Assembly: GCA_934434555.1 (NCBI GenBank)
Contig: CAKRZX010000006.1
Span: 48,053-112,052, forward strand
Origin: an uncultured Clostridia bacterium
GTDB taxonomy: Bacteria; Bacillota; Clostridia; Christensenellales; QALW01
Length of the DNA stretch: 64,000 nt
Direction of reading: 5' to 3'
Shown here piece after piece: positions 25,181 to 34,574 of the stretch. The notes beneath the pieces were generated by a model. That model saw nothing but the letters and a program-made list of their open reading frames with translations, had not been told where the DNA came from and ran no database searches. The position numbers and the translations under genes are program-made. Positions within the stretch are counted from its first letter, which is position 1. Every line of letters starts with the position of its first letter.

Positions 25181-25343
25181 TTTTAAGGCGAAAATACGGT
25201 GAAAATAAAAAAGCCGTTTTTTGCCTTTTTTGCTGTGAGAACGGTTAAAAAGGACCGTTGATATCAGCAAAATACGCGTTTACACAAAAATTTAACACCG
25301 GCAAAAAGCAGAATATTTTAATCGTTCGTACATTTATTTTTCC

Positions 25344-25372
25344 TTGACAAGGAAAATGATTTAATATAATAT
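25344..25372 (+). promoter_or_regulatory. Promoter of the dprA-topA-trmFO-hslVU operon
   Basis: TTGACA (25344-25349) is followed at 17 bases by TAATAT (25367-25372), which overlaps TATAAT (25365-25370) at a 15-base spacing. Either -10 puts the transcript start near 25378, so the dprA start at 25381 would be nearly leaderless and the TTG at 25405 is the better choice. The 25181-25343 stretch before it holds a weak ACCGTT/AACGGT hairpin and nothing else recognisable. Confidence 0.72.
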
Positions 25373-25404
25373 GGTGTCAATTGATAAAAAACGGAGTGTT
25401 TATT

Positions 25405-26484
25405 TTGCTTACAAATGACGAGTTATTCTTTTTGTATCTGAACAATACACCAAAAATGTATCCGCGAAGATTCAATGCCGCATACTTCAAGTTCAGAACA
25501 AGAGAAGCATACGTTGAACATATAAAAGCTTGCAGCGAAAACTGTCTTTCCGAAACCGAAAAAGAAGAAATTATATCGGGCTGTTGGAAAAGTAAGGTGA
25601 GAAGCCTTATAGATTATATGGATAAAGCCGGCATACACGCGGTATTCTATGATGATGAAAAGTATCCCAAAATGCTGCGGGATATCGACAAGCCGCCTGC
25701 AATGCTTTATTATATCGGCGATATTTCGCTTTGCAGCGAAAATTCGGTGGCGGTGGTGGGTTCGCGCCACGCCACGGGTTACGGTGCAGACGTCACCGAT
25801 TATTTTGTCCGCGAGTTCGTTTCCGCCGATTTAACCGTTATATCAGGTATGGCGGAAGGTATTGACGCCTGCGCCCACAGATGCGCCGTAAAGCACAGCG
25901 GCAAAACGATTGCGGTTTTGGGTTCGGGGATAGACAGAATTTATCCGATGATAAACGAAGATATTTACCGCGAACTCTGCGTGTCGGGGCTTGTTATAAG
26001 CGAATATCCCATTTCTTCAAAACCGCAGAAGAGCAATTTTCCCGAACGGAACAGGCTGATTATCGGCTTGGCAAAATGTCTGCTTGTGGTTGAAGCGGGC
26101 GTTAAAAGCGGCACGATGATTACCGTAGATTTTGCGCTTGAACAGGGCAAGACCGTTTACGCCGTTCCGGGCAGCATATTTTCTTTCTCCGGCAAGGGCG
26201 TAAATCAACTTATTAAAAGCGGCTGTGCGGTTGCAACCGAACCGGAAGATATTTTACAGGAATTCGGAGTATACGTTAAAAAACAGAAAGAAGTAAAAAA
26301 GACGGCGCTTACGGGACTGGATAAACAGATTTGCGACCTGCTTGCCCGTGAGGACTGCCCGTTTCACGTTTTACAGGAAAAGATAAAGTGCGATGCCGGC
26401 GAACTGGGCGAAGCGCTTATGATGCTTGAAATATCCGGTCATATAAATCAGGGACCGGGAAGAATATATTCATTAAAGAGATAA
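25405..26484 (+). CDS. dprA: DNA processing protein DprA (Smf)
   Basis: 359 residues. It loads RecA on single-stranded DNA entering during transformation. The start is TTG at 25405 with CGGAG nine bases upstream; the in-frame TTG at 25381 has no ribosome site. The Rossmann-like core carries VAVVGSRHATGYGADV, VISGMAEGIDACAHRCAV, AVLGSGIDRIYP, FPERNRLIIGLAKC and SGTMITVDFALEQG, all DprA hallmarks. A C-terminal winged-helix (about residues 300-359, DLLAREDCPFHVLQEKI) is the DprA DML1-like domain. Head of a conserved housekeeping operon, 14 bases before topA. Confidence 0.95.
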   Translation: MLTNDELFFLYLNNTPKMYPRRFNAAYFKFRTREAYVEHIKACSENCLSETEKEEIISGCWKSKVRSLIDYMDKAGIHAVFYDDEKYPKMLRDIDKPPAMLYYIGDISLCSENSVAVVGSRHATGYGADVTDYFVREFVSADLTVISGMAEGIDACAHRCAVKHSGKTIAVLGSGIDRIYPMINEDIYRELCVSGLVISEYPISSKPQKSNFPERNRLIIGLAKCLLVVEAGVKSGTMITVDFALEQGKTVYAVPGSIFSFSGKGVNQLIKSGCAVATEPEDILQEFGVYVKKQKEVKKTALTGLDKQICDLLAREDCPFHVLQEKIKCDAGELGEALMMLEISGHINQGPGRIYSLKR

Positions 26485-26498
26485 AGGCGGAAAAATAA

Positions 26499-28595
26499 AT
26501 GTCAAAACTTATGATTGTAGAGTCGCCCCACAAGGCTAAAACGATAAGCAAATTTTTAGGTAAGGATTATAAGGTGCTTGCAAGCGGCGGGCATATTATC
26601 GATTTGCCCAAAAGCAAACTGGGCATTGACGTGGAAAATAATTTCGAACCCAAATATACGCTTATTTCATCAAAAAGAGAACTTGCAAAAGAACTGAAAG
26701 ACGAGGCTGCAAAAGCCGATGAAGTCTTTCTTGCAACAGACCCTGACCGCGAGGGAGAGGCAATTTCGTGGCACTTGGCATCACTTCTTAAAATGCCCGA
26801 GGACTCTTGTTGCCGCGTGGTTTTTAACGAAATTACAAAAAACTGCGTTACAAAGGCGCTGACCGAGCCGAGGAAAATCGACATTGATTTGGTTGACGCG
26901 CAGCAGGCGCGCCGCGTGCTTGACAGGCTTGTGGGCTACGAAATAAGCCCCATACTCTGGCATAAAATTAAAAGCGGATTAAGCGCGGGAAGAGTGCAGT
27001 CGGCAGTTACCAAAATGGTTGTTGACCGCGAGCGCGAGATTGAAAAGTTTGTACCCGAGGAATTCTGGGACCTGGATGTCACTCTTAGTACCCAAAAGCC
27101 CAAAAAGAAGTTTACGGCTCATTTCTTCGGCACAAAGGACGGCAAAATCGAATTAAAGAACGAGGACGAAGTAAATAAAATCGCCTCTGAACTTGAAAGC
27201 GCAAAATACACCGTTACGGATTACAAAGAGGGAAGTAAACATCAGAATCCCTATCCGCCGTTTACAACGAGCGTGTTGCAGCAGGACGCATCAAGAAAGT
27301 TGAGTTTTACCACCAAAAAGACAATGATGCTTGCGCAGCAACTCTACGAGGGCGTTGAAATCAACGGCGCAGGCGCCGTGGGTCTTATAACGTATATCCG
27401 TACCGACTCGGTGCGTATTGCCAATGAGGCGCTTGACGAAGTAAGGGAATATATAAAGAATAATTACGATTCAAAATATCTGCCCTCAAAGCCCAATGTA
27501 TATAAGACGAAAAGAAACATTCAGGACGCCCACGAGGCGATTCGCCCGTCAAGTATGGAGTTTACTCCCGAACGGGTCAGGGAAAGTCTCACCGGTGACC
27601 AGTATAAACTTTACAAACTTATTTTTGACAGGTTTGTTGCCTGCCAGATGGCTCCGGCGAAGTATGCGACAATAAGCGTTGCAATTTCTGCAAACGATAA
27701 ATATGTGTTCAAAACAAGTGCATCAAAGCGCACGTTTGACGGCTTTATGGTTCTTTATTCGGATAAGGACGAAGAAATCAAGGCATCGACGCTGCCCGAA
27801 ATGAAGGCGGGCGACGAACTGAACTTTGTTTCGTTTGACAAAGAACAGCACTTTACACAGCCCCCCGCAAGGTTCAACGAGGCGTCGCTGGTAAAGGAAA
27901 TGGAACTTAAAGGCATAGGCCGTCCAAGTACCTACGCGCCTACCGTTTCCACGATTCTTGACCGCGATTACATTGAGCGGGAAAAGAAAACACTAAAACC
28001 CACGAATCTCGGAATCTGCGTTACCGATATGATGGCGGCGAATTTCCCGGATATCGTTGACCTTAAATTCACCGCATCAATGGAAGAAAAACTTGACGAG
28101 GTGGAAGAGGGTGAACGCGACTGGGTTAAAGTAATAACGGATTTCTACGGTCCGTTCAAGAAGAATCTTGACAAGGCAAACCAGATAGAACGCGTTAAAA
28201 TTCCCGTTGAGGAAACCGACGTTCCCTGTCCCAAGTGCGGCGCAATGATGGTTGTACGCAGCAGCAGGTTCGGCAAATTCCTTGCCTGTCCCAACTATCC
28301 CGAATGCAAATCCACCAAGCCGCTCCCGCAGGACGAAGTAAAAGTTCCCTGCCCCAAGTGCGGCGGAAAACTCGTGCAGAGGATATCAAAAAGGGGTAAG
28401 AAATTCTACGGGTGCTCCAATTATCCCAACTGCGATTTTGCGTCAACGGGCCTGCCCACGGGCGAAAGATGCCCCGAATGCGGCGGGTATCTTGTTAAAG
28501 GATTCAAGGGAAAAATACTTTGCAATAACTTTGAATGCAAGTATTCAAAATCCGCTAAGAAGGAAGAAAAAAAGGAAGAAAATAAAGAAGAATGA
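26499..28595 (+). CDS. topA: DNA topoisomerase I (type IA)
   Basis: 698 residues. It relaxes negative supercoils. The Toprim domain (about 1-120) contains IVESPHKAKTISKFLG and DPDREGEAISWH. The active-site Tyr is Y299 in LITYIRTDSVRI. GIGRPSTYAPTVSTILDRDY is also diagnostic. Three C4 zinc ribbons occupy the C terminus from about residue 577 to 685 (CPKCGAMMVVRSSRFGKF, CPKCGGKLVQRISKRGKKFY and CPECGGYLVKG), then a Lys/Glu-rich tail. The length is typical for Firmicutes. The stop overlaps the trmFO start by four bases. Confidence 0.97.
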   Translation: MSKLMIVESPHKAKTISKFLGKDYKVLASGGHIIDLPKSKLGIDVENNFEPKYTLISSKRELAKELKDEAAKADEVFLATDPDREGEAISWHLASLLKMPEDSCCRVVFNEITKNCVTKALTEPRKIDIDLVDAQQARRVLDRLVGYEISPILWHKIKSGLSAGRVQSAVTKMVVDREREIEKFVPEEFWDLDVTLSTQKPKKKFTAHFFGTKDGKIELKNEDEVNKIASELESAKYTVTDYKEGSKHQNPYPPFTTSVLQQDASRKLSFTTKKTMMLAQQLYEGVEINGAGAVGLITYIRTDSVRIANEALDEVREYIKNNYDSKYLPSKPNVYKTKRNIQDAHEAIRPSSMEFTPERVRESLTGDQYKLYKLIFDRFVACQMAPAKYATISVAISANDKYVFKTSASKRTFDGFMVLYSDKDEEIKASTLPEMKAGDELNFVSFDKEQHFTQPPARFNEASLVKEMELKGIGRPSTYAPTVSTILDRDYIEREKKTLKPTNLGICVTDMMAANFPDIVDLKFTASMEEKLDEVEEGERDWVKVITDFYGPFKKNLDKANQIERVKIPVEETDVPCPKCGAMMVVRSSRFGKFLACPNYPECKSTKPLPQDEVKVPCPKCGGKLVQRISKRGKKFYGCSNYPNCDFASTGLPTGERCPECGGYLVKGFKGKILCNNFECKYSKSAKKEEKKEENKEE

Positions 28596-29896
28596 AAGTA
28601 ACCGTTATCGGTGCGGGTCTTGCGGGCTGCGAGGCGGCGTACCAACTTGCCAAGAGGGGAATTGAAGTAGCGCTTTTTGAAATGCGCCCCAAAAAACTTA
28701 CTCCCGCACATTCCGGCGGCGGGTTTGCCGAACTTGTGTGCTCAAATTCGCTCCGTTCCGACAGGCTTGAAAATGCCGCGGGACTGCTTAAAGCGGAACT
28801 GAGAAAACTTGATTCCGTAATTATGTCGGCGGCGGACGCGTGCGCAGTACCCGCGGGCGGCGCTCTGGCGGTTGACAGGGAAAGTTTTTCGGCAAAGGTA
28901 AAAGAAATTCTGCTTTCATTTGATAATATAGAATTTGTAAACGAGGAAGTTGATAAAATTCCCGACGGCAACGTGATTATTGCCGCGGGACCCTTATGCA
29001 GCGATGCGCTTGCGGATGCGATAAAGGAAAAGACGGGCGAGGACTACTGCCACTTTTTCGATGCGGCGGCGCCGATTGTAACAAAAGATTCAATTGATAT
29101 GAATATCGCGTTTACTGCGTCAAGGTACGACAGGGGCGACGATTATATCAACTGTCCGATGACAAAAGATGAATACGAAAACTTTGTTTCCGAACTGCTT
29201 AATGCGGAAGTTGCGCCGGTGCACGGATTTGAAGGGCAGGTTTTTGAGGGGTGTATGCCCGTTGAAGTTATGGCGGCGCGGGGAATGCAGACCCTTGCAT
29301 TCGGACCGTGCAAACCTGTGGGGCTTGTTGACCCCGGAACCGGTGAAACGCCCTATGCCTGTGTTCAGCTTCGCAGAGATGACGCCCGCGATACGCTTTA
29401 TAACATAGTGGGCTTTCAGACGCACCTGAAATTCGGCGAGCAAAAACGTGTATTTTCGATGATTCCGGGACTGGAAAACTGCGAAATTGTCCGCTACGGC
29501 GTAATGCACCGCAACACTTTTGTGTGTTCACCCAGGCTGCTTGATTATACATATTCCCTTAAAAGCGACCCGCGCATAAAGTTTGCGGGACAGATAACAG
29601 GCGTTGAGGGGTATATTGAATCCACTGCGTCGGGTTTTACGGCGGGCGTATCAATGGCGGAAGAACTTTCAAACAGGGAAATAACAGACTTTACATCACT
29701 TACTGCCACCGGCGCTTTGGGACATTATATTTCGTCCGGAAGCGGAAGAAATTTTCAGCCGATGAACATAAATTTCGGTATAATTGACCCGCCGGAAGAA
29801 AGAATAAAAGGCGGAAAACAGGCAAGATACGAATACGTTGCAAAACGTGCGCTTAAAAAAATAGATGAGTTAAAGGAGAGGATTATATGGGATTGA
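28592..29896 (+). CDS. trmFO: Methylenetetrahydrofolate--tRNA-(uracil-5-)-methyltransferase TrmFO
   Basis: 434 residues. A flavoprotein that makes ribothymidine-54 in tRNA using methylenetetrahydrofolate. VTVIGAGLAGCEAAYQLAKR is the FAD-binding start. FEMRPKKLTPAH, LVCSNSLRSD and FAGQITGVEGYIESTASGF are family signatures. Start and stop both overlap neighbouring genes (4 bases with topA, 10 with hslV), as in other Firmicutes where this order is conserved. Normal length. Confidence 0.96.
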   Translation: MKVTVIGAGLAGCEAAYQLAKRGIEVALFEMRPKKLTPAHSGGGFAELVCSNSLRSDRLENAAGLLKAELRKLDSVIMSAADACAVPAGGALAVDRESFSAKVKEILLSFDNIEFVNEEVDKIPDGNVIIAAGPLCSDALADAIKEKTGEDYCHFFDAAAPIVTKDSIDMNIAFTASRYDRGDDYINCPMTKDEYENFVSELLNAEVAPVHGFEGQVFEGCMPVEVMAARGMQTLAFGPCKPVGLVDPGTGETPYACVQLRRDDARDTLYNIVGFQTHLKFGEQKRVFSMIPGLENCEIVRYGVMHRNTFVCSPRLLDYTYSLKSDPRIKFAGQITGVEGYIESTASGFTAGVSMAEELSNREITDFTSLTATGALGHYISSGSGRNFQPMNINFGIIDPPEERIKGGKQARYEYVAKRALKKIDELKERIIWD

Positions 29897-30420
29897 GAGG
29901 AACAACAATAGTCTGCGTCCGCAAGGACGGAAAATGCGCAATCGCCGGCGACGGTCAGGTGACAATGGGCGAATCCGTTGTTATGAAATCCGGCGCGGTT
30001 AAGGTGCGCAAACTTTTTAACGATACGGTTTCGGTAGGTTTTGCGGGCAGTGTTGCCGACGCGTTCACCCTCTGCGACCTTTTTGAAGCAAAATTACAGG
30101 AACATTCGGGCAATCTGTACCGCGCAAGCGTTGAACTTGCGCAGATGTGGCGGCGTGACAGGGCGCTGAGCAAACTTGAAGCAATGCTTATTGCCGCCGA
30201 CAAAACGGGAACGCTTGTGCTTTCGGGCACGGGTGAAGTAATCGAGCCCGACGACGGAATAGTTGCAATCGGCAGCGGCGGAAATTACGCTCTTGCCGCG
30301 GCACGTGCGCTTGCGCAGAATACCGACCTTGAAGCAAAGGATATTGCTTATAAGGCGCTCAAAATAGCAGGGGAGATATGCGTTTATACAAACGATCATA
30401 TCACTGTTTTGGAGGTGTAA
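29887..30420 (+). CDS. hslV: ATP-dependent protease proteolytic subunit HslV (ClpQ)
   Basis: 177 residues. The peptidase ring partner of HslU. MGLRG precedes TTIVCVRKDGKCAIAGDGQV; removal of these five residues would expose the catalytic Thr (T6), as in E. coli HslV (T1) rather than the Ser of Bacillus ClpQ. VGFAGSVADAFTLCDLFEAK and GSGGNYALAAARAL are conserved ring-contact segments. AAAGGAGAGG lies just before the ATG, inside trmFO. HslU starts three bases after the stop. Confidence 0.96.
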   Translation: MGLRGTTIVCVRKDGKCAIAGDGQVTMGESVVMKSGAVKVRKLFNDTVSVGFAGSVADAFTLCDLFEAKLQEHSGNLYRASVELAQMWRRDRALSKLEAMLIAADKTGTLVLSGTGEVIEPDDGIVAIGSGGNYALAAARALAQNTDLEAKDIAYKALKIAGEICVYTNDHITVLEV

Positions 30421-30422
30421 AA

Positions 30423-31739
30423 ATGAATTATTCACCCAATCAGGTAGTAGACGAATTAAGCAGATACATTATCGGGCAGAATGAAGCCAAACGCGCCGTG
30501 GCGATTGCACTCCGCAACCGTTACCGCAGAAGTAAACTTCCCAAGGAATTGCAGGACGAAATTACGCCCAAAAACATAATTATGTCAGGACCCACAGGCG
30601 TGGGCAAAACGGAAATCGCCCGCAGAATAGCGAAAATCGTGGGTGCGCCCTTTATCAAGGTTGAGGCAACCAAGTTTACGGAAGTGGGCTACGTGGGCAG
30701 AGATGTGGATTCTATGATTCGCGACCTTGCAGAAGCGTCGATTCGTCTTATTAAAGAGGAAAAAACAGCGCAACTTCACGACAAACTCGAAAACTCGGTA
30801 ACGAACAAACTTATTGATATTCTTTTGCCGATGCGCAAGAAAAAAGACGAAGAGGGCGACGATATTGCCGCACGCCGCGACGCGATAAAGGCAGACCTTG
30901 AATCGGGCAGAATCGAAGAACTGACGATTGAAATTGAAGTTGACGATAAGCCTGCGGGAATGAACGTGGAAGTGCCGGGACAGCCGGAAGTGGTAATCGG
31001 CGATATTTTCGGTTCGATGATGCCCAAGAAAACCAAAAAACGCAAAATGCCCATACGCGAGGCGCGAAAAGTGCTTTCGCAGCAGGAACTTAACAAACTT
31101 ATCGATATGGATTCCGTTACGCAGGAAGCCCTTGACAGAGCAGAACAAAGCGGTATAGTTTTTATTGACGAAATTGACAAGATTGCCACCGGTTCAAACG
31201 CGGGCAAAGGTCCCGACGTAAGCCGTGAGGGCGTTCAGAGAGATATTCTCCCGCTTGTTGAGGGATGCACGGTAAACACAAAGTACGGACCGATAAAGAC
31301 AGATTACATTCTGTTTATCGCAGCGGGCGCGTTCCATTTGTCGAAAATAACCGACCTTATACCTGAATTGCAGGGCAGATTCCCGCTTCATGTAACTCTT
31401 AACGCACTGGGTGAAAGGGAACTGAAAGACATTCTTACCCGCACCGATAACGCACTTATAAATCAGTACAAGGCGCTGTTGAAAGTGGATAACGTTGATC
31501 TTGAATTTACCGGAGAAGCGATTGATATGATTGCCCACTTCGCTTTTGAGGAAAACGAAGTAAAAGAGAACATCGGCGCGCGCAGATTAACTTCCGTTAT
31601 GGAAAAACTGCTTGACGAAGTATCGTTTACCGCAACCGATGAAATTCCCGTTCATACGCTTAATATTGACGCGGTCTACGTTAAATCCCATTTGGGCGAA
31701 AGTCCCGAAAAACTTAACGTAAGGAAGTATATTCTTTAA
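30423..31739 (+). CDS. hslU: ATP-dependent protease ATPase subunit HslU (ClpY)
   Basis: 438 residues from MNYSPNQVVDELSRYIIGQ, with GGAGGTG just upstream; the longer frame runs into hslV. Walker A is GPTGVGKTE, Walker B is GIVFIDEIDKI, and the GYVGRDV pore loop and SREGVQRDILPLVEG sensor region are present. The inserted I-domain (about residues 110-215) carries a KKKDEEGDDIA stretch. It unfolds substrates and feeds them to HslV. The last base of its stop codon is the first of the next gene's ATG. In many Firmicutes codY follows; here a NUDIX gene does. Confidence 0.97.
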   Translation: MNYSPNQVVDELSRYIIGQNEAKRAVAIALRNRYRRSKLPKELQDEITPKNIIMSGPTGVGKTEIARRIAKIVGAPFIKVEATKFTEVGYVGRDVDSMIRDLAEASIRLIKEEKTAQLHDKLENSVTNKLIDILLPMRKKKDEEGDDIAARRDAIKADLESGRIEELTIEIEVDDKPAGMNVEVPGQPEVVIGDIFGSMMPKKTKKRKMPIREARKVLSQQELNKLIDMDSVTQEALDRAEQSGIVFIDEIDKIATGSNAGKGPDVSREGVQRDILPLVEGCTVNTKYGPIKTDYILFIAAGAFHLSKITDLIPELQGRFPLHVTLNALGERELKDILTRTDNALINQYKALLKVDNVDLEFTGEAIDMIAHFAFEENEVKENIGARRLTSVMEKLLDEVSFTATDEIPVHTLNIDAVYVKSHLGESPEKLNVRKYIL

Positions 31740-32344
31740 TGGACGATTTTACAAAATGGGCAATGGAAATACAGAGTATTGCGCAAGCGGGCTTAACGTA
31801 CTGTAAGGACGTTTTCTGTCGCGAGCGGTACGAGCGTTTGAGGGATATTTCTGCCGAAATGATTGCAAAAAAGACCGATTTACCGATAGAAAAGGTCAAA
31901 ACGCTTTTTTGCGGCGAAACGGGATATCAGACACCGAAAATCGACACCCGCGCCGCCATATTCAAAAAAGACAGGATTCTGCTTGTAAAAGAAAACGACG
32001 GGCGGTGGTCACTCCCCGGCGGCTGGTGCGAATATAACTGTTCTCCCGCGGAAAACGCGGTAAAGGAAGTGCGCGAAGAGGCAGGGCTGAACGTTGAAGT
32101 TTCGCGGCTTATTGCCGTTCAGGACAGGAAAAAGCACAACAAACCCGAATACGCCTGGGGCGTTGTGAAAATGTTCTTTCTTTGCTCGTTTGTAAGCGGT
32201 GAGTTTATTGAAAACTCTGAAACTACCGCAAGCGCCTACTTTGCCGAAAACGAACTTCCCGCTTTGGCAGAAGAGAAAAACACTGCCGAACAAATACATA
32301 TGTGCTTTAATGCGCTTGATACCGATAAGGTTTTTTTTGACTGA
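31739..32344 (+). CDS. NUDIX hydrolase (ADP-ribose pyrophosphatase-like)
   Basis: 201 residues. An N-terminal helical domain (about 1-62, KWAMEIQSIAQAGLTYCKDV and ERYERLRDISAEMIAKKTD) of the NUDIX_N_2 type precedes a NUDIX fold with LPGGWCEYNCSPAENAVKEV running into REEAGLNV, a complete GX5EX7REUXEEXGU box. Proteins of this build hydrolyse nucleotide-sugar or ADP-ribose-like diphosphates. It shares one base with the hslU stop and precedes the operon terminator, so it is co-transcribed with hslVU without an obvious functional link. Confidence 0.88.
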   Translation: MDDFTKWAMEIQSIAQAGLTYCKDVFCRERYERLRDISAEMIAKKTDLPIEKVKTLFCGETGYQTPKIDTRAAIFKKDRILLVKENDGRWSLPGGWCEYNCSPAENAVKEVREEAGLNVEVSRLIAVQDRKKHNKPEYAWGVVKMFFLCSFVSGEFIENSETTASAYFAENELPALAEEKNTAEQIHMCFNALDTDKVFFD

Positions 32345-32347
32345 TTT

Positions 32348-32370
32348 TCCCCGCTATTGCGGGGATTTTT
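32348..32370 (+). terminator. Rho-independent terminator of the dprA...NUDIX operon
   Basis: TCCCCGC (32348-32354) pairs with GCGGGGA (32359-32365) over a TATT loop, followed by five T. Confidence 0.9.
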
Positions 32371-32420
32371 GTGCAATAATGAATTTCTGTTAGCAAAATG
32401 AAAATTTTCTTGCAGGGGCA

Positions 32421-32450
32421 TTGACATCAATAGGAACAATATGGTATTGT
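32421..32450 (+). promoter_or_regulatory. Promoter of the lipoprotein gene
   Basis: TTGACA (32421-32426) with TATTGT (32445-32450) at an 18-base spacing. The start codon follows 31 bases later with GGGAAAGGGTG as ribosome site. Confidence 0.6.
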
Positions 32451-32481
32451 GTAATCAGATATAACGGGAAAGGGTGATAAT

Positions 32482-33165
32482 ATGAAGAAACTTATTGCTT
32501 TGCTCTGTGTTATTTTGACGGTGTTTTGTATCGGCTGTAAATCGCAGCCCGCCGAAACGGTACCTATGCCTGATACAACGGATTCGGAAAGCATCGGGTG
32601 TTCGTTTGTGGACAATTTGATTTATACAAAAAAGCATTTGCGCGAATATACAGAAGCGCATACGGAAAATTTGCCGCAAAACTATGTGGGTATAAATATG
32701 CTTGATGATTTCGGGCAGTTCGGCGTATATATGCCGGGAAACGGCAGATTCGACAGTTACTCATACCTGTTTTGGGGCGCGGGAAATTTCTATGTTAAAC
32801 TAAGCATAATTCATATTGATGAAACGAGCCGATACTATATAGCGGAACCCTTTCCGTTCTATTACTTTCCGTCAAACAAGTGCGATATGCATACGTTTTC
32901 GTCAATTTTCAAAAAGGACGGCGTGTATATTTACAAGAATATTGCCTATGTTTACGAAAACAACCGCTTGCAGTCGGTGGCGTGGGTGTCGGATAACAGG
33001 TATTTCACGCTTTGCGCCGGAGACCAAAAATCAAGCCTTGCTCAATATCCTCTTGATGAGAACACCTTTGAAGCCAGACTTCTTAACCTTGATACGGCAG
33101 TTGCGGCGATAACCGAAAGGTTCGGCGAACCCAAGAATATCAAAGAGTTGATAAAACAACAATAG
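32482..33165 (+). CDS. Lipoprotein of unknown function
   Basis: 227 residues. The N terminus MKKLIALLCVILTVFCIGC ends in a lipobox (CIGC), so the mature protein is anchored to the outer face of the membrane by Cys19. A short linker (SQPAETVPMPDTTDSES) leads to an aromatic-rich domain (residues 45-215) with NYVGINMLDDFGQFGVYMPG, SYLFWGAGNFYVKLS and a late ERFGEPKNIKELI, perhaps a beta-rich sensor-like fold. I do not recognise a family. It is monocistronic between its own promoter and a hairpin, and its neighbours give no functional hint. Confidence 0.8.
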   Translation: MKKLIALLCVILTVFCIGCKSQPAETVPMPDTTDSESIGCSFVDNLIYTKKHLREYTEAHTENLPQNYVGINMLDDFGQFGVYMPGNGRFDSYSYLFWGAGNFYVKLSIIHIDETSRYYIAEPFPFYYFPSNKCDMHTFSSIFKKDGVYIYKNIAYVYENNRLQSVAWVSDNRYFTLCAGDQKSSLAQYPLDENTFEARLLNLDTAVAAITERFGEPKNIKELIKQQ

Positions 33166-33179
33166 TTTTTAGAATCAGA

Positions 33180-33207
33180 AACGGCTGTTGCGGGCGCAAC
33201 AGCCGTT
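33180..33207. terminator. Hairpin between convergent lipoprotein and phosphofructokinase genes
   Basis: AACGGCTGTTGC (33180-33191) pairs perfectly with GCAACAGCCGTT (33196-33207), loop GGGC. T-runs are weak on both sides, so it is probably a shared terminator for the two converging genes. Confidence 0.72.
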
Positions 33208-33211
33208 AAAT

Positions 33212-34423
33212 TTATAACTTTATGTGCCGCGGCAGACCCTCAACAAAGATAGGTGTGAGTTCCGCCTGAATCAGCGGGCGCACATATGTAAGAAATTCGG
33301 GTTTTAAGTTGAAGTTTTCCGGGTCAATCCACTGGGCAGGGACTTTCTTTTCGTAGTTTGCAATGTCAAAAATATCACAAAGAGTGGTTTTTACCTGATA
33401 CGGGGCGTCAAAAATCCGCTTTATGCACACCATTTTGCCGCTTTCGCCGTTAAATGCGGCAACAACTGCTGCGCCGCCCACCTGATATGCCTCGGTTATA
33501 TCGGTTCTGCTTGTGATGTGTCCAGCACAGCGCTGTAAGACCGAAAGTTCAATGCTTCGTGTTTTCACGCTCAGTTTCCGCGCAAGCAGATTTGCAAGGT
33601 ATCGGGCAGTTCCCGTAAGTGCCGTGTGACCGAACGCATCCACGTTGCGCACATCGTCGGAAAGTTCGCAAACGTATCTGCCGTCGGCAAGTTTTACGCC
33701 CTCGGAAACGGCGATAACAACCGTATTTTTCATTTTAAGTTTTTCATTTACCGCTTCGGTAAAGTGTTCAACATCAAAAGGAATTTCGGGCAGAAAAATC
33801 ATATCGGTCCCGTCGCAGTCATCGGAAACGGCAAGCGCCGCCGCGCCTGTGAGCCAGCCCGCATTGCGCCCCATAATTTCAACAACCGTTACCGATTTTT
33901 TATCGTAAACCGACGCGTCAAGAATGATTTCTTTCATCGTGCCCGCAATATACTTTGCCGCCGAACCGTAGCCGGGGGTGTGGTCGGTGCACATCAGGTC
34001 ATTGTCAATGGTTTTCGGCACGCCGATAAACTTAATATCGCTGTTTATTTTTCTTGCGTAAAGGGTCAGTTTCGCTATTGTGTCCATTGAGTCGTTTCCG
34101 CCAATATAGAAGAAATACCCGATGTTGTACTTTTTTAAGTTATCGAAGATTTTCTCGTATACCGAAGCATCATTGTCGGGAAGTTTGTAGCGGCAACTGC
34201 CGAGAAACGAAGAGGGAGTGCGTTTCAGTAATTCGATATCCAGAGGATTTTTGAATTTTCCGTCCAAAAGGCAAACTTTGCCGTCAATGAAGCCCTGAAT
34301 ACCGTTTTTCATTCCGTAAACTTTGTCCGCACCGTGACGCTTGCAGCTTTCAAATACGCCCGCAAGGCTTGAATTGATTACCGAAGTCGGTCCGCCCGAC
34401 TGTCCTACAAGAGCATTTTTCAT
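33212..34423 (-). CDS. 6-phosphofructokinase, probably PPi-dependent
   Basis: 403 residues from MKNALVGQSGGPTSVINSSL, which has GGAAAGGA upstream; the longer frame to 34477 lacks a site. It phosphorylates fructose 6-phosphate. GGNDSMDT (residues 108-115) and PKTIDNDL (136-143) replace the GGDGS and PxTIDND of ATP enzymes. An Asn/Asp after GG and Lys in PKTIDND are the known markers of pyrophosphate use. VEIMGRNAGWLTGAAALA follows as expected. The length fits the 400-residue PFK subgroup of Clostridia. A PPi enzyme works in both directions and saves ATP in fermenters. Cofactor assignment is by motif, not by test. Confidence 0.87.
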   Translation of the reverse strand: MKNALVGQSGGPTSVINSSLAGVFESCKRHGADKVYGMKNGIQGFIDGKVCLLDGKFKNPLDIELLKRTPSSFLGSCRYKLPDNDASVYEKIFDNLKKYNIGYFFYIGGNDSMDTIAKLTLYARKINSDIKFIGVPKTIDNDLMCTDHTPGYGSAAKYIAGTMKEIILDASVYDKKSVTVVEIMGRNAGWLTGAAALAVSDDCDGTDMIFLPEIPFDVEHFTEAVNEKLKMKNTVVIAVSEGVKLADGRYVCELSDDVRNVDAFGHTALTGTARYLANLLARKLSVKTRSIELSVLQRCAGHITSRTDITEAYQVGGAAVVAAFNGESGKMVCIKRIFDAPYQVKTTLCDIFDIANYEKKVPAQWIDPENFNLKPEFLTYVRPLIQAELTPIFVEGLPRHIKL

Positions 34424-34574
34424 AAATACTGTTCCTTTCCGAAATATTAACATAATCATATTATAAAAGCAAAACAAAAATCCGTCAACAGCGGCGTCAA
34501 GTATAAAATGAGAAATTCGGCAAAAAATAAATGCATAATATTAAATACGGCAAACAGCGAAAAAGGAGATAATT